Positions 1-9,063 of a stretch of 38,058 nt of DNA are shown one piece after another; position 1 is the first letter of the stretch; each line of letters opens with the position of its first letter. A program made the position numbers and the translations under genes. The notes beneath the pieces were generated by a model. The model saw only the letters and a program-made list of their open reading frames with translations. It made no database searches and was not told the origin of the DNA. Origin of the DNA: an uncultured Bacteroidia bacterium (GTDB taxonomy: Bacteria > Bacteroidota > Bacteroidia > Bacteroidales > Prolixibacteraceae); assembly GCA_903927965.1 (NCBI GenBank), contig CAIYPA010000128.1, forward strand, positions 1-38,058, given 5' to 3'.

Positions 1-2464
1 CGCAATGGCCTTGAGGAAAAGGTTCCCGCTCCGGATCTGAACAAGGGTGATCTCGTCCTGTGAGGTAATTGGGAACGGCATGCATGTTGTTTTCGATATC
101 CGAAATCCAGTAATAGGATATCGTATTGTTGATATCGAACATATTGAAAAGCTCGAAGCCAACCCACGCATCTTTAATCCCGTAGGTCTTTTTCTTAATG
201 GAAGTTGCTTTCTGGCTGTCGATCAATATTTTGGAAAAACCAACGTCAACCCTACGGTAGGGGGGCATCCTGAATATGTCCATATAGCGTTCGCCCTGAG
301 GTGGCCCGAAAGGCAAACGGCTTCCGTAAAATAGGGTCAGGTTCATTTTTACTGTGGGATATCCCGGAAAAAAATCCTGAAAAAAGAGGCTGAAATTGAT
401 CCTCTGATCTGTAGGACGCGGGATATAACCCGGATAAACCTTTTCAGAATTGACATTTGTTCGGTTCTTGTAATAGAAATCACCTACAATGTCCTCCTCT
501 GTTTTCATCAGCGAAAGGCTTGCCCACGATTGCAGGCCAGGGACAAATTCGCCATTTATTTTAAAATCAATTCCTGTTGCATATCCAGTTGACAGTTGAT
601 CAGGTAGATAGCTAATATTTAAATTGTTGATTTGGTAAGGGATCAATTTGTCGAGCGATTTGAACCAAAGTTCTGCCGTAAACCTGAAAGGGCGCATATC
701 CGAAATAAAGTTCTGGTCGTAACCCAGCAGGTAGTGAATCGATCTTTGAGCTTTGACACCAGCCACCAGTTTTGCCTGTGGATTTTTTAGCTCCTTAAAA
801 AACGGCATTTGCTGGTAAAGCCCCCAGGCAAACCGAAAGGTTTTGCCTTTAACAGATTTCTCTTTCCAACTTCCTGTGATACGGGGACTTACAATCGTTT
901 GATTGTTATAGTCCCAATACTGCATCCTCACACCTCCTGTTACCGACAGTTCACCTTTGCCAAGTCCAACCGTCAGGTTATCCTGCAAATATCCTGAAAA
1001 ACGGTTTGATGTCAGGTTGTTGTTCCCCGATAAGGAACGGTAAAGCTCAAGTTTTCCGTCCTGGGCAGGCAACGAATAGCCAACAGAATCACGCAGCTCC
1101 CATTCGTTCACATGGTCGGCAATCTGCTCATTCAAATATTTCAAACCCCACCTGATTTGGTGATTTTTTATGGAGTAAGTACCTGAATGTTCAAAACCTT
1201 TAACCCTCGCTTCAAGGGTATTGCGGGCATGGTCGAGATATGAACCGACGCCGATCAACATGGAACTATCAGCGTTTGTTTGTGATTGCCTGTTGAGATC
1301 GCTCAGATAGTACTGGCCCAAAATATCGAACGACTCCTTTTCGAGCGAATAAAACGTACTGGCCTGGAATTTTAGTGATAACTGGTCATTTGGATGATAA
1401 TCGGCAGCAAGCGATCCGAGGTAATTCTCAAATTTATCCCTCTCACGTCCCTCAAAATAGACGGTAAATTCATAAGGTTGGGTCAGAGTCCCAAATCTGG
1501 TTGTTTGTGTTTCGGGAACAAACTGAAACGAATTGCCCGAATAATTGCCCAGAAACCCAAATGAAAGGTTTGGGGTAACCTGATAATTCAGAAAGGTTTG
1601 GACATCGGCAAACGATGGATTGTACTCCCCTTTCCTGTCCAATGTCCCCAAAAGGTAACTTGTATTTTTATATCGGACTCCGGTGATGTGCGAAAATTTG
1701 CCCTTTAACGCCGACCCTTCAAAATGGGCAGAGGCACCCAAAGCACCAACCTCAGCAGAAGCACTTGTAGTTGTGGGTTTCCTATAGGTGATATCCAGGA
1801 CAGACGACATTTTATCGCCATACGAAGCATCGAACCCACCGGCAGAGAAACCAATTGTCGAAACCATATCGCTGTTGATAAAGCTTAGGCCTTCGTGTTC
1901 TCCCGATTTGACCAGAAAAGGGCGGATGATCTCGATCCCATTCACATAAACTAGGTTTTCATCATAATTGCCCCCGCGGACCGAATATTGAGAACTCAAT
2001 TCATTGTTGGTGCTTACACCAGGCATTGTTTTGATCAATGTCTCGACGCCTCCAGATAAGGTGGGCAACCGCTCGGTCAATTTTTGCTGGATCGAAATCG
2101 TATTGTTGTTTCGTTCTGTTCTCCCCTCCACAACGATTTCCTCGATTTTTTGCAAATCGGGCTTCATCACTTGGGTAATAAAGGGATTTTTGATCAGGTC
2201 AACCTCCCTTTCGACCCTTTCAAAACCAACTGACGAAAAAACAAGAATTATTTTCTTCCCGGAAACTGATGGAAAATTAAATTCACCATTCCTGTTGGTA
2301 ACGACCCCGATTGTTGTTCCCTTAATAGCAACATTGATCATCTCAACCGGATGATTATCAGGATCGATAACCCTTCCTTTCACAGAGATACCAGCAACCT
2401 GGGCCAATGTCGGCAGGATGGCCAAAGAACCAAAAAAGCAAATAAAGGCAAAAAATCTCAGCAT
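1..2464 (-). CDS. TonB-dependent outer-membrane receptor with CarboxypepD_reg-like N-terminal domain (3' end off window)
   Basis: Reading the minus strand from the ATG at 2464 gives an open frame of 821 codons with no stop, so the gene leaves the window at its 3' end. It begins with a signal peptide (MLRFFAFICFFGSLAILPTL, cut near AQ). A carboxypeptidase-regulatory-like beta-sandwich follows (VKGRVIDPDNHPVEMINVAI, ending near residue 105). The plug domain has typical motifs: TLIKTMPGVSTNNELSSQYS, then VRGGNYDENLVYVNGIEI and FDASYGDKMSSVLDI. The rest is a beta-barrel. The family imports ligands through the outer membrane using TonB-ExbBD energy. No SusD-like partner is visible on this side, so the substrate is unknown. 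Near the left edge the frame passes the family's usual C-terminal motif (VPNYLTGR, about positions 53-76), so only a few codons should be missing. It is divergent from the radical SAM gene, with an 82-bp spacer. Confidence 0.9.
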   Translation of the reverse strand, partial: MLRFFAFICFFGSLAILPTLAQVAGISVKGRVIDPDNHPVEMINVAIKGTTIGVVTNRNGEFNFPSVSGKKIILVFSSVGFERVEREVDLIKNPFITQVMKPDLQKIEEIVVEGRTERNNNTISIQQKLTERLPTLSGGVETLIKTMPGVSTNNELSSQYSVRGGNYDENLVYVNGIEIIRPFLVKSGEHEGLSFINSDMVSTIGFSAGGFDASYGDKMSSVLDITYRKPTTTSASAEVGALGASAHFEGSALKGKFSHITGVRYKNTSYLLGTLDRKGEYNPSFADVQTFLNYQVTPNLSFGFLGNYSGNSFQFVPETQTTRFGTLTQPYEFTVYFEGRERDKFENYLGSLAADYHPNDQLSLKFQASTFYSLEKESFDILGQYYLSDLNRQSQTNADSSMLIGVGSYLDHARNTLEARVKGFEHSGTYSIKNHQIRWGLKYLNEQIADHVNEWELRDSVGYSLPAQDGKLELYRSLSGNNNLTSNRFSGYLQDNLTVGLGKGELSVTGGVRMQYWDYNNQTIVSPRITGSWKEKSVKGKTFRFAWGLYQQMPFFKELKNPQAKLVAGVKAQRSIHYLLGYDQNFISDMRPFRFTAELWFKSLDKLIPYQINNLNISYLPDQLSTGYATGIDFKINGEFVPGLQSWASLSLMKTEEDIVGDFYYKNRTNVNSEKVYPGYIPRPTDQRINFSLFFQDFFPGYPTVKMNLTLFYGSRLPFGPPQGERYMDIFRMPPYRRVDVGFSKILIDSQKATSIKKKTYGIKDAWVGFELFNMFDINNTISYYWISDIENNMHAVPNYLTGRDHPCSDPEREPFPQGHC

Positions 2465-2546
2465 CTATGTTCCGGCTTTCTGTGTAATTGATAATCAGGG
2501 GTAAAAATAATTATTTATTTTCGCCACTTGAAGTTATCTGAAAAAT

Positions 2547-3764
2547 ATGGTACAAAAACATCGCCCTCTTACATCAGTGTTAGTCAAGCCCTCGGGTCCC
2601 GATTGTAACCTTGATTGCACCTATTGTTTTTATCTGTCTAAAGATCAGTTGTTCCCGGAGACAAAAACCCATCCTATGAGTGATGCAATCCAGGAAGAGA
2701 TGATCAGGCAGGTGATGCAACAATCGGGCGATGCGGTTTCGATTGGCTGGCAAGGTGGCGAACCGGCATTGATGGGACTCGATTTTTACAAACGGGCCAT
2801 CGATCTTGAAATGAAATATGGTCATGGCCAATCGGTTGGCAACGGTTTTCAAACCAACGGCACTTTGCTTGACCGCGATTGGGCCAGGTTTTTTAAGAAA
2901 TACGACTGGCTGATCGGCCTTTCGCTCGATGGACCCGAACATATCCATAACCGTTACAGGATGAACAAAGGTCATCAGAAGACCTGGAGCATTGTGGAAG
3001 ACAAGGCAAAGATGTTGCTGGACGAAGGTGTTGCCGTAAATGCAATGTGCTGTATCACAGACTATTCATCTGATAAGGCCGAAGAGCTTTACAATTACTA
3101 TAAAAGTTTGGGTCTTATCTGGATGCAGTTTATCCCCATTGTTGAAACCGACCCGAACGATCCTTCCAAAGCAGCACCCTTCTCGCTTGATGCTGAAAAA
3201 TACGGGCAATTTCTCGTGACCCTTTTTGATCTATGGCTTGCCGATTTTAAAGATGGGAAGCCCACAACATCGATCCGCCATTTTGAATCGGTGTTCCATG
3301 CCTATGTCGGGCTCGAAGCACCCGAATGTGCGTTGATGAAAGAGTGTGGGGCATATGTTGTGATCGAACACAACGGGAATGTCTATTCGTGCGATTTCTT
3401 TGTCGAAAACCGTCACCGGCTAGGGAACATCCGTCACGACAAGATCATCAACATGTTGAACTCCAAGAAGCAAGACGATTTTGGGAAGGCAAAAGCCATG
3501 GTTCCGCGTAAATGTAAAGTCTGTCCTTACAATACGAAATGCTTTGGCGGATGCACAAAGGACCGTGTCAAAGATCCCAACGACCACCATCAGCCGCGGT
3601 TTTGTGCGGGCTACACCCTCTTTTTTGAACATGCCGATCAGGAGTTGAAGAAGATTGCTGCCTCGTGGCAAAAGGACCAAGCTGACCAACAGGAGCGGGT
3701 TCAAACCCATGGGGTTTACAACGCATTTGATGATTTGGTAAAGCAAGGGAATAGTATTGGTTAA
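2547..3764 (+). CDS. Anaerobic sulfatase-maturase-like radical SAM/SPASM protein
   Basis: The 405-residue protein has the radical SAM cluster motif CNLDCTYCF (C20, C24, C27), preceded by VLVKPSGPD as in anaerobic sulfatase-maturating enzymes (AnSME/ChuR). The C-terminal SPASM region has the paired cysteine sets for auxiliary Fe-S clusters (ECALMKEC, YSCDFF, then CKVCPYNTKCFGGC). Known members convert a Cys or Ser of a C/S-x-P-x-R motif in a sulfatase to formylglycine using SAM, in the cytoplasm, without oxygen. The length fits the family. No sulfatase with a visible C/S-x-P-x-R motif lies in this window, so the target is either elsewhere or is a different protein. The start at 2547 gives the family's usual N-terminus. 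Confidence 0.85.
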   Translation: MVQKHRPLTSVLVKPSGPDCNLDCTYCFYLSKDQLFPETKTHPMSDAIQEEMIRQVMQQSGDAVSIGWQGGEPALMGLDFYKRAIDLEMKYGHGQSVGNGFQTNGTLLDRDWARFFKKYDWLIGLSLDGPEHIHNRYRMNKGHQKTWSIVEDKAKMLLDEGVAVNAMCCITDYSSDKAEELYNYYKSLGLIWMQFIPIVETDPNDPSKAAPFSLDAEKYGQFLVTLFDLWLADFKDGKPTTSIRHFESVFHAYVGLEAPECALMKECGAYVVIEHNGNVYSCDFFVENRHRLGNIRHDKIINMLNSKKQDDFGKAKAMVPRKCKVCPYNTKCFGGCTKDRVKDPNDHHQPRFCAGYTLFFEHADQELKKIAASWQKDQADQQERVQTHGVYNAFDDLVKQGNSIG

Positions 3765-3784
3765 GGTAATTAATCCTACATTTG
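3757..3784 (+). promoter_or_regulatory. Bacteroidota-type promoter for the sensor kinase gene
   Basis: A -7 box TACATTTG (3777-3784) matches the Bacteroidota consensus TAnnTTTG. A TTG at 3757-3759, 17 bases upstream, serves as a -33 element and lies in the last codons of the preceding gene. Expected transcription start is near 3790, about 28 bases before the ATG at 3818. This suggests the kinase is transcribed separately from the radical SAM gene. Confidence 0.5.
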
Positions 3785-3817
3785 TAAACTTTTATCCGTT
3801 GGAAACTAAGTTATACG

Positions 3818-6800
3818 ATGAAAAAAAGACCGTTATTGTTTACTCTCATTCTAATGTCAGTTTCCCTGTTTATAAAGGCACAGGAAACCGGGTATCCAAT
3901 AATTCGTAATTATCCTCCCAAAGAATACAACAATAGCCCACAAATCCGATGTTCCATACAAGACGATCGGGGAATCTTATATTTTGGATCCGGGGATCTG
4001 ATCGAATATGATGGTGTTTCGTGGAGTAATGTATTAAGTCGTAATATTTTAAGGGTTTACGATTTTGCAAAAGATAAAAATGGAAGGATTTACGTTGCCG
4101 CACTTGATGAATTTGGCTATTTGGCTTTTGATAAAAAGGGGAATACCGTTTTTCAAAGCCTGAAACCATTATTGAAAGACTCCACGCTTAAACTGGGCAT
4201 AGTACGATCAGTAAAACTCAATTCCGAATTTGTTTATTTTCAATCCCTTGATGTTGTTCTGCAATATTCCACTACGACTAATCAATTGTTAACTTTCAAA
4301 GCCGAAACTGATGAAAATTATAGCGGAAGTTTTATTTTTGCTGACTCGTATTATGTAATATCCAGCAAGTCAGGACTATTAAGAATAGAAAATGGCCAGA
4401 TTCGGCCTCAAGTGCAATCAGGATTCTACAAAGATAAAAATAGCCTGGTCAACCTTGGAATGCAATATGACGATTCAACATTGTTGATTCCAACAAACCA
4501 GGGTGACCTCTTCCTGGCTCAACCAAATAAGGATGTTCTTCCTAAAAAATTAAACACCTTGTCTGTCGATTTCATTAAAGACAATAAATTGAACAGTGCC
4601 ACCAAATTGACGAACACAAACTTCATTCTTGGTTCTCTTCGAAAAGGTGCGATCCTAACTGACCATGAAGGCAATACATTGCAACAATACAATAAAAGCA
4701 AACATTTGCAAAATAACAATGTGACAGGTGTTTACTCTGATAGCCAACAGAATATATGGTTGAGTCTAAACAACGGTCTCAGTAAAGCTGAACCTGGCCT
4801 GGATCTGAGTTACTGGGACAGAAGTACCGGACTTGACAACAATGTAACAGATATTATCCGTCACAATGGTACCATCTATATTTCCACATATTCGAAAGTT
4901 TTCCTTATTGATAGGAACAATAAGATAAAGGAGATCAATGGTATTCCGAATGGGGTATGCTGGAGTTTCTTTGAGCCCAAACAAGTCAATTCACTTTTGG
5001 TAGGTACCCAATTTGGAATTTACGAAATCAAAGGTGAATCGGCCACCCAAATATTCAGTGGGAGCCATGCTACTTTCTTTTCCCAATCATTAAGGAATCC
5101 GGAAAGGATATTAAGTTCCAACGATGAATTGCTAATTTCGTTTAGATATGAAAAAGGCAAATGGATTTTTGAAGGCCAATGGTCTGGTATAAAGGATGAT
5201 CTTCGTGCTGCGGTGGAAGATGAAGACGGGAATGTTTGGATCACTACATTTATTCACGGAATCCTGAAGGTGTCGCCTGATTATCAATATATTACCAAAC
5301 CACTAAAAATCCGTTACTATACGACAAGCGATGGCTTAAGTTCCTTGTCACCTATTGCTCATTGTTTTTTGAAAAACAAAATAATCTGGTGCACAACAAA
5401 AGGGTTTTATCAGTACAATAAGGGAAAAGATCGTTTTGAACCATTTTCCGAATTTGGGGAGCAGTACTGTAATGGTAGCCGGGATATTATCTATGCCCAC
5501 GAAATGGCTGATGGCAAAATTTGGATGTGTTCTTTGAACCATCCGGCATCCAATATTGGTTATTTACAACCCAACAATCACAATGGGTACGATTGGATCT
5601 ATTCCCCTTTTCACCGGATCCCTGGTCTTTCAATTGATGCCGTTTATGTAGAACAATCTGGTATAGCTTGGATTGGAGGGAACGAGGGTGTTTACAGGTA
5701 TGATAACCGCATAGATACCAAAGATTATACAAAGAAATTCAAGTGCCTTATCCGAAAGATAACCCTGGAAAACGACAGTACGTTGGAAATTGGTACTGCC
5801 CATCTGGGTCAACAAGTCCTGAATTACCAGTACAATTCAATGAAATTTGAATATGCCGCTCCCTTCTTCGACCAGGAAGACAAAACGTTGTACAGTTTTA
5901 AACTGGAAGGTTTTGATAAGGAGTGGAGCAAATGGAGCCGTCAGACACAAAAGGAATACACAAATCTTCCCGAAGGGATCTACACATTTAAGGTAAAAGC
6001 CAAAAACGTTTATCACCTTGAAAGTGAAATGGCGACTTTCACTTACGAGATATTGCCCCCATTTTATCGGGCCTGGTGGGCCTATGCAACAGATGGTTTA
6101 TTGTTAGTTTTATTTATTTGGGGGATAGTGAAGCTGAATTCAATCCGTTCGAAAAAAGAAAAGGTGCATTTGGAAAAGATCATCCAACAGCGCACCTCCG
6201 AGATCACCAAACAAAAGGAAGAATTACATGTCCAAAAAGATAGGCTGGAAATTGCAAATGCCACCAAAGACAAGTTCTTTAGCATTGTTGCCCATGACCT
6301 GCGAAATCCTTTCAATGCGATTCTGGGATTTTCAGATTTGATTATTGAACAGATCAAGGACAAAGATTACGAAGGCAGCAATGAGTCTGCAGAATACGTC
6401 CATCAATCGGCTTATTCGGCATACGAATTGCTTGAGAACCTGCTGACATGGAGCAGGTCACAAACAGGCAGCATCCTCTTTAAGCCTGAAAAATTGGAGT
6501 TGAAGGCACTTGTTGACAAAAATATGACTCTCTTGAAAAATTCAGCGGATATTAAGGGGATAATGCTTTTATCGACCATCACCACAGATTGCATTGTTTA
6601 TGCAGATAAAGAGATGGTCCTTACCATTTTAAGAAACCTCATTACCAATGCAATCAAATTCTCCAATGTGGATGATCGGATAACCATTGAAGCTGAAGAT
6701 TCAGGAGAAAGAATAACAATACATGTCACTGATACCGGCATCGGCATCAACGATAAAATTATTGGGAAACTCTTTAAGGTTGATGAGAGTGTTAAATCGA

Positions 6801-6970
6801 CAGGGACTGCCAAAGAAACTGGAACCGGCCTGGGATTGATCCTTTGTAAGGAGTTTGTCGCACATCACAAAGGAGAGATCCGGGTTGAAAGCAAAGAGGG
6901 AGTTGGAAGCAGGTTCTCATTTACTCTTCCAAAATTTGACGAAGCATCCCAATCTCGTCAAGTAAAATAG
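3818..6970 (+). CDS. Membrane sensor histidine kinase with reg_prop beta-propeller and Y_Y_Y sensor domains
   Basis: The 1050-residue protein starts with a signal peptide (MKKRPLLFTLILMSVSLFIKAQ). A long periplasmic region of two-component-regulator propeller repeats extends to about residue 660 (for example NVTGVYSDSQQNIWLSLNNG and DEDGNVWITTFIHGILKVS). A Y_Y_Y domain follows (about 668-735, YSFKLEGFDKEW and LPEGIYTFKVKAKN), then one membrane segment (about 752-773). The cytoplasmic kinase has the phospho-acceptor motif AHDLRNPF with His826, an N box near 929-948 (LRNLITNAIKFS), and G boxes DTGIGI and GTGLGL. The architecture resembles the sensory half of Bacteroides hybrid two-component systems, but the protein ends after the ATPase domain. 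It therefore lacks the receiver and AraC domains and needs a separate response regulator, none of which is visible here. Confidence 0.9.
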   Translation: MKKRPLLFTLILMSVSLFIKAQETGYPIIRNYPPKEYNNSPQIRCSIQDDRGILYFGSGDLIEYDGVSWSNVLSRNILRVYDFAKDKNGRIYVAALDEFGYLAFDKKGNTVFQSLKPLLKDSTLKLGIVRSVKLNSEFVYFQSLDVVLQYSTTTNQLLTFKAETDENYSGSFIFADSYYVISSKSGLLRIENGQIRPQVQSGFYKDKNSLVNLGMQYDDSTLLIPTNQGDLFLAQPNKDVLPKKLNTLSVDFIKDNKLNSATKLTNTNFILGSLRKGAILTDHEGNTLQQYNKSKHLQNNNVTGVYSDSQQNIWLSLNNGLSKAEPGLDLSYWDRSTGLDNNVTDIIRHNGTIYISTYSKVFLIDRNNKIKEINGIPNGVCWSFFEPKQVNSLLVGTQFGIYEIKGESATQIFSGSHATFFSQSLRNPERILSSNDELLISFRYEKGKWIFEGQWSGIKDDLRAAVEDEDGNVWITTFIHGILKVSPDYQYITKPLKIRYYTTSDGLSSLSPIAHCFLKNKIIWCTTKGFYQYNKGKDRFEPFSEFGEQYCNGSRDIIYAHEMADGKIWMCSLNHPASNIGYLQPNNHNGYDWIYSPFHRIPGLSIDAVYVEQSGIAWIGGNEGVYRYDNRIDTKDYTKKFKCLIRKITLENDSTLEIGTAHLGQQVLNYQYNSMKFEYAAPFFDQEDKTLYSFKLEGFDKEWSKWSRQTQKEYTNLPEGIYTFKVKAKNVYHLESEMATFTYEILPPFYRAWWAYATDGLLLVLFIWGIVKLNSIRSKKEKVHLEKIIQQRTSEITKQKEELHVQKDRLEIANATKDKFFSIVAHDLRNPFNAILGFSDLIIEQIKDKDYEGSNESAEYVHQSAYSAYELLENLLTWSRSQTGSILFKPEKLELKALVDKNMTLLKNSADIKGIMLLSTITTDCIVYADKEMVLTILRNLITNAIKFSNVDDRITIEAEDSGERITIHVTDTGIGINDKIIGKLFKVDESVKSTGTAKETGTGLGLILCKEFVAHHKGEIRVESKEGVGSRFSFTLPKFDEASQSRQVK

Positions 6971-7024
6971 CGAATGGTTTAAAAGATTGGTTTGCAGCAC
7001 CTTAAATTTCAACAGAACAATAAA

Positions 7025-7438
7025 ATGATCAAACAAATCGAAATAGTACTTGCACCACGAAAACGAGGGTATCATTTGGTAACAAGGGAAATGGAATCAA
7101 AATTGCCGGTACTTCCCAATGCCGGTATAGCCCATTTTTTTATCATGCATACCTCGGCGGCTTTGACCCTCAACGAAAATGCAGATCCATCAGTCCGTAT
7201 TGATTTTGAATCGTTTATGAACAGGATTGTCCCTGATGGCGATATAGTGTTTATCCACCGTGACGAAGGGAGCGATGATATGTCGGCACATCTGAAATCT
7301 TCAATTTTAGGTGCTGCCATAACCATTCCAATCGTTAATGGCAGGTTGCATCTTGGAACTTGGCAGGGCATTTATTTGTGTGAATTCCGCAATCATGGGG
7401 AAGCCAGGAAAATCTTTGTGACGATAATGGGAGAATAA
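7025..7438 (+). CDS. YjbQ/UPF0047 family protein (secondary thiamine-phosphate synthase-like)
   Basis: From the ATG at 7025 the protein is 137 residues, the usual length of the family. A longer frame could begin at a TTG at 6992, but those 11 residues are not typical and I reject them. The family signatures are clear: HTSAALTLNENADPSVRID (42-60), GSDDMSAHLKSSILG (82-96), and IPIVNGRLHLGTWQGIYLCE (101-120). Members are small cytoplasmic proteins, and YjbQ can supply weak thiamine-phosphate synthase activity; the main physiological role is unsettled. It lies 54 bases after the sensor kinase on the same strand and may share its transcript. No thiamine riboswitch was recognised upstream. Confidence 0.88.
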   Translation: MIKQIEIVLAPRKRGYHLVTREMESKLPVLPNAGIAHFFIMHTSAALTLNENADPSVRIDFESFMNRIVPDGDIVFIHRDEGSDDMSAHLKSSILGAAITIPIVNGRLHLGTWQGIYLCEFRNHGEARKIFVTIMGE

Positions 7439-7614
7439 TACAGCGCAATATTAACGATATCAGATTATTACATGATATAGCTTTGAATTTGGATTAAGCT
7501 TTTTATTCCCCAAAAATGATCTGCAAATCAAAGATTATTTCCGAAAATAAATCCAATAAATATTATTTTTAATCCTGAATTGGAGTACCTTTAAGCTGAT
7601 TAATAGAATAAGCG

Positions 7615-9045
7615 ATGAAAAAGGTGGCCTACTTGCTTTTATTTGCTTTGATGTCGATGAAAGCTCTTTCACAGGAAGGATTTATTTATAATAACTCTCA
7701 ATATGGTGTGGAAGTTAAATTCCCATCAAAACCAGAATTGACTTCCAAAAAAACACCCATTGATAAAAAATCTGAATATATTTCACAAGTTGCAAGTCTG
7801 ATGATTGTCTCAGCCGGACTGACTTATAATCTTGCCATTATGGAGAAATCAAATGGCGACATGGGTAAGGTCGATGATTTGGTTGAAACTTATAAAAAAA
7901 CGTTTAAAGCTTCCATCAAAAGGGAATATGAACTATTCGGAACCAAAATTTTAGAATATGATTGGACAACCGGTGGTCATTACATGAGATCTAAAATTAT
8001 GATTATTAATAAAGTGCTGTATCAGTTAATGGTTGCCAGTCAGTCGAGTCCCACCGATAAAGATGTTTTGCCCTTTTTCAATTCCCTTAAAATAAATGGG
8101 ACATCCATCCGGGACCCTTTTACCGACCCCGGCAAATTCACCAATTTTGCAATAGATGACCCAACTAAAACTAAAAAAGACACCATAAAACAAATTGTTT
8201 ATGTGAATTCCGGATCCAACCAAGGCTATCTGTTTGAAAGAAGTTCCGATGTGGACAAAAATATACCCCAAAATTCCTTGATAAAACCTTATCGTTTTGC
8301 ATTAATTATTGGCAATGAGGATTATAGTTCACATCAGGTGGACCTGAATTCCGAGATCAATGTCGATTTTGCGAGAAACGATGCCAGTGCCTTTAAGGAA
8401 TATGCGATTAATACTTTAGGCGTACCCGAAAAAAATGTGGTCTTCCTATTGGACGCCACTACAGGATTGATGAACCAGGCATTTTCAAAAATGAACCTGA
8501 TCATTAAAAACACACAAGGAAATGCCGAAGTACTGGTTTATTATGCCGGCCATGGATTGCCCGATGAGGTAACCAAAGAGACCTATTTGATTCCCTTGGA
8601 CATCAGCGGGAAGAATGCCGGTGACGGGATCAGATTGCAAAATCTATACGCCAAATTGACTGAATTTCCGTCCAAAAGGGTTACTGTATTTATTGATGCC
8701 TGTTTTTCGGGAGGAGCGAGGAATCAAGGTCTGCTGGCAGCACGTGGCATAAAAATCAGACCCAAAGACGATCTGCTAAATGGGAACCTCGTTGTTTTTA
8801 CTGCAAGTTCTGGTGAACAGTCTTCCTTGTCGTATAAAGAAAAGCACCATGGTATTTTCACCTATTATCTCCTGCAAAAATTACAGGAATCAAAAGGATC
8901 AGTAAGTTACAATGAATTGTCAAAGTATATCCACGACAATGTTTCCTTACAATCTGTATTGATCAATGACAAGGAACAATCCCCAAAAGTGATTGTAAGC
9001 AATTCTATAAGTAGTGAATGGGAAAATTATGATCTGATCAAATAA
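7615..9045 (+). CDS. Exported caspase-fold (C14/metacaspase-like) cysteine protease, copy 1
   Basis: The 476-residue protein has a signal peptide (MKKVAYLLLFALMSMKALSQ). An N-terminal domain of unknown type covers residues 21 to about 165 and begins with GVEVKFPSKPEL. A linker follows, then a C-terminal caspase-like domain (about 227-470). The catalytic dyad is visible: His313 in YYAGHG and Cys363 in DACFSGG. The strand motif RFALIIGNEDY and the basic and acidic residues around VDFARNDASAF are typical of bacterial caspase-like proteins. The signal peptide places it in the periplasm or outside the cell. The substrate is unknown. It is followed at once by a paralogue, so the pair is probably one transcription unit. 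The 176-base upstream gap has no convincing full promoter match. Confidence 0.87.
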   Translation: MKKVAYLLLFALMSMKALSQEGFIYNNSQYGVEVKFPSKPELTSKKTPIDKKSEYISQVASLMIVSAGLTYNLAIMEKSNGDMGKVDDLVETYKKTFKASIKREYELFGTKILEYDWTTGGHYMRSKIMIINKVLYQLMVASQSSPTDKDVLPFFNSLKINGTSIRDPFTDPGKFTNFAIDDPTKTKKDTIKQIVYVNSGSNQGYLFERSSDVDKNIPQNSLIKPYRFALIIGNEDYSSHQVDLNSEINVDFARNDASAFKEYAINTLGVPEKNVVFLLDATTGLMNQAFSKMNLIIKNTQGNAEVLVYYAGHGLPDEVTKETYLIPLDISGKNAGDGIRLQNLYAKLTEFPSKRVTVFIDACFSGGARNQGLLAARGIKIRPKDDLLNGNLVVFTASSGEQSSLSYKEKHHGIFTYYLLQKLQESKGSVSYNELSKYIHDNVSLQSVLINDKEQSPKVIVSNSISSEWENYDLIK

Positions 9046-9063
9046 ATGAAAATAAGATCTGCC

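Noticed and set aside
6992-7024. Longer YjbQ start at TTG
   Set aside because: The 11 added residues are not family-like, and the ATG at 7025 gives the usual length.
6971-7024. Thiamine riboswitch before the YjbQ gene
   Set aside because: The gap is only 54 bases and has no CTGAGA or similar TPP core.
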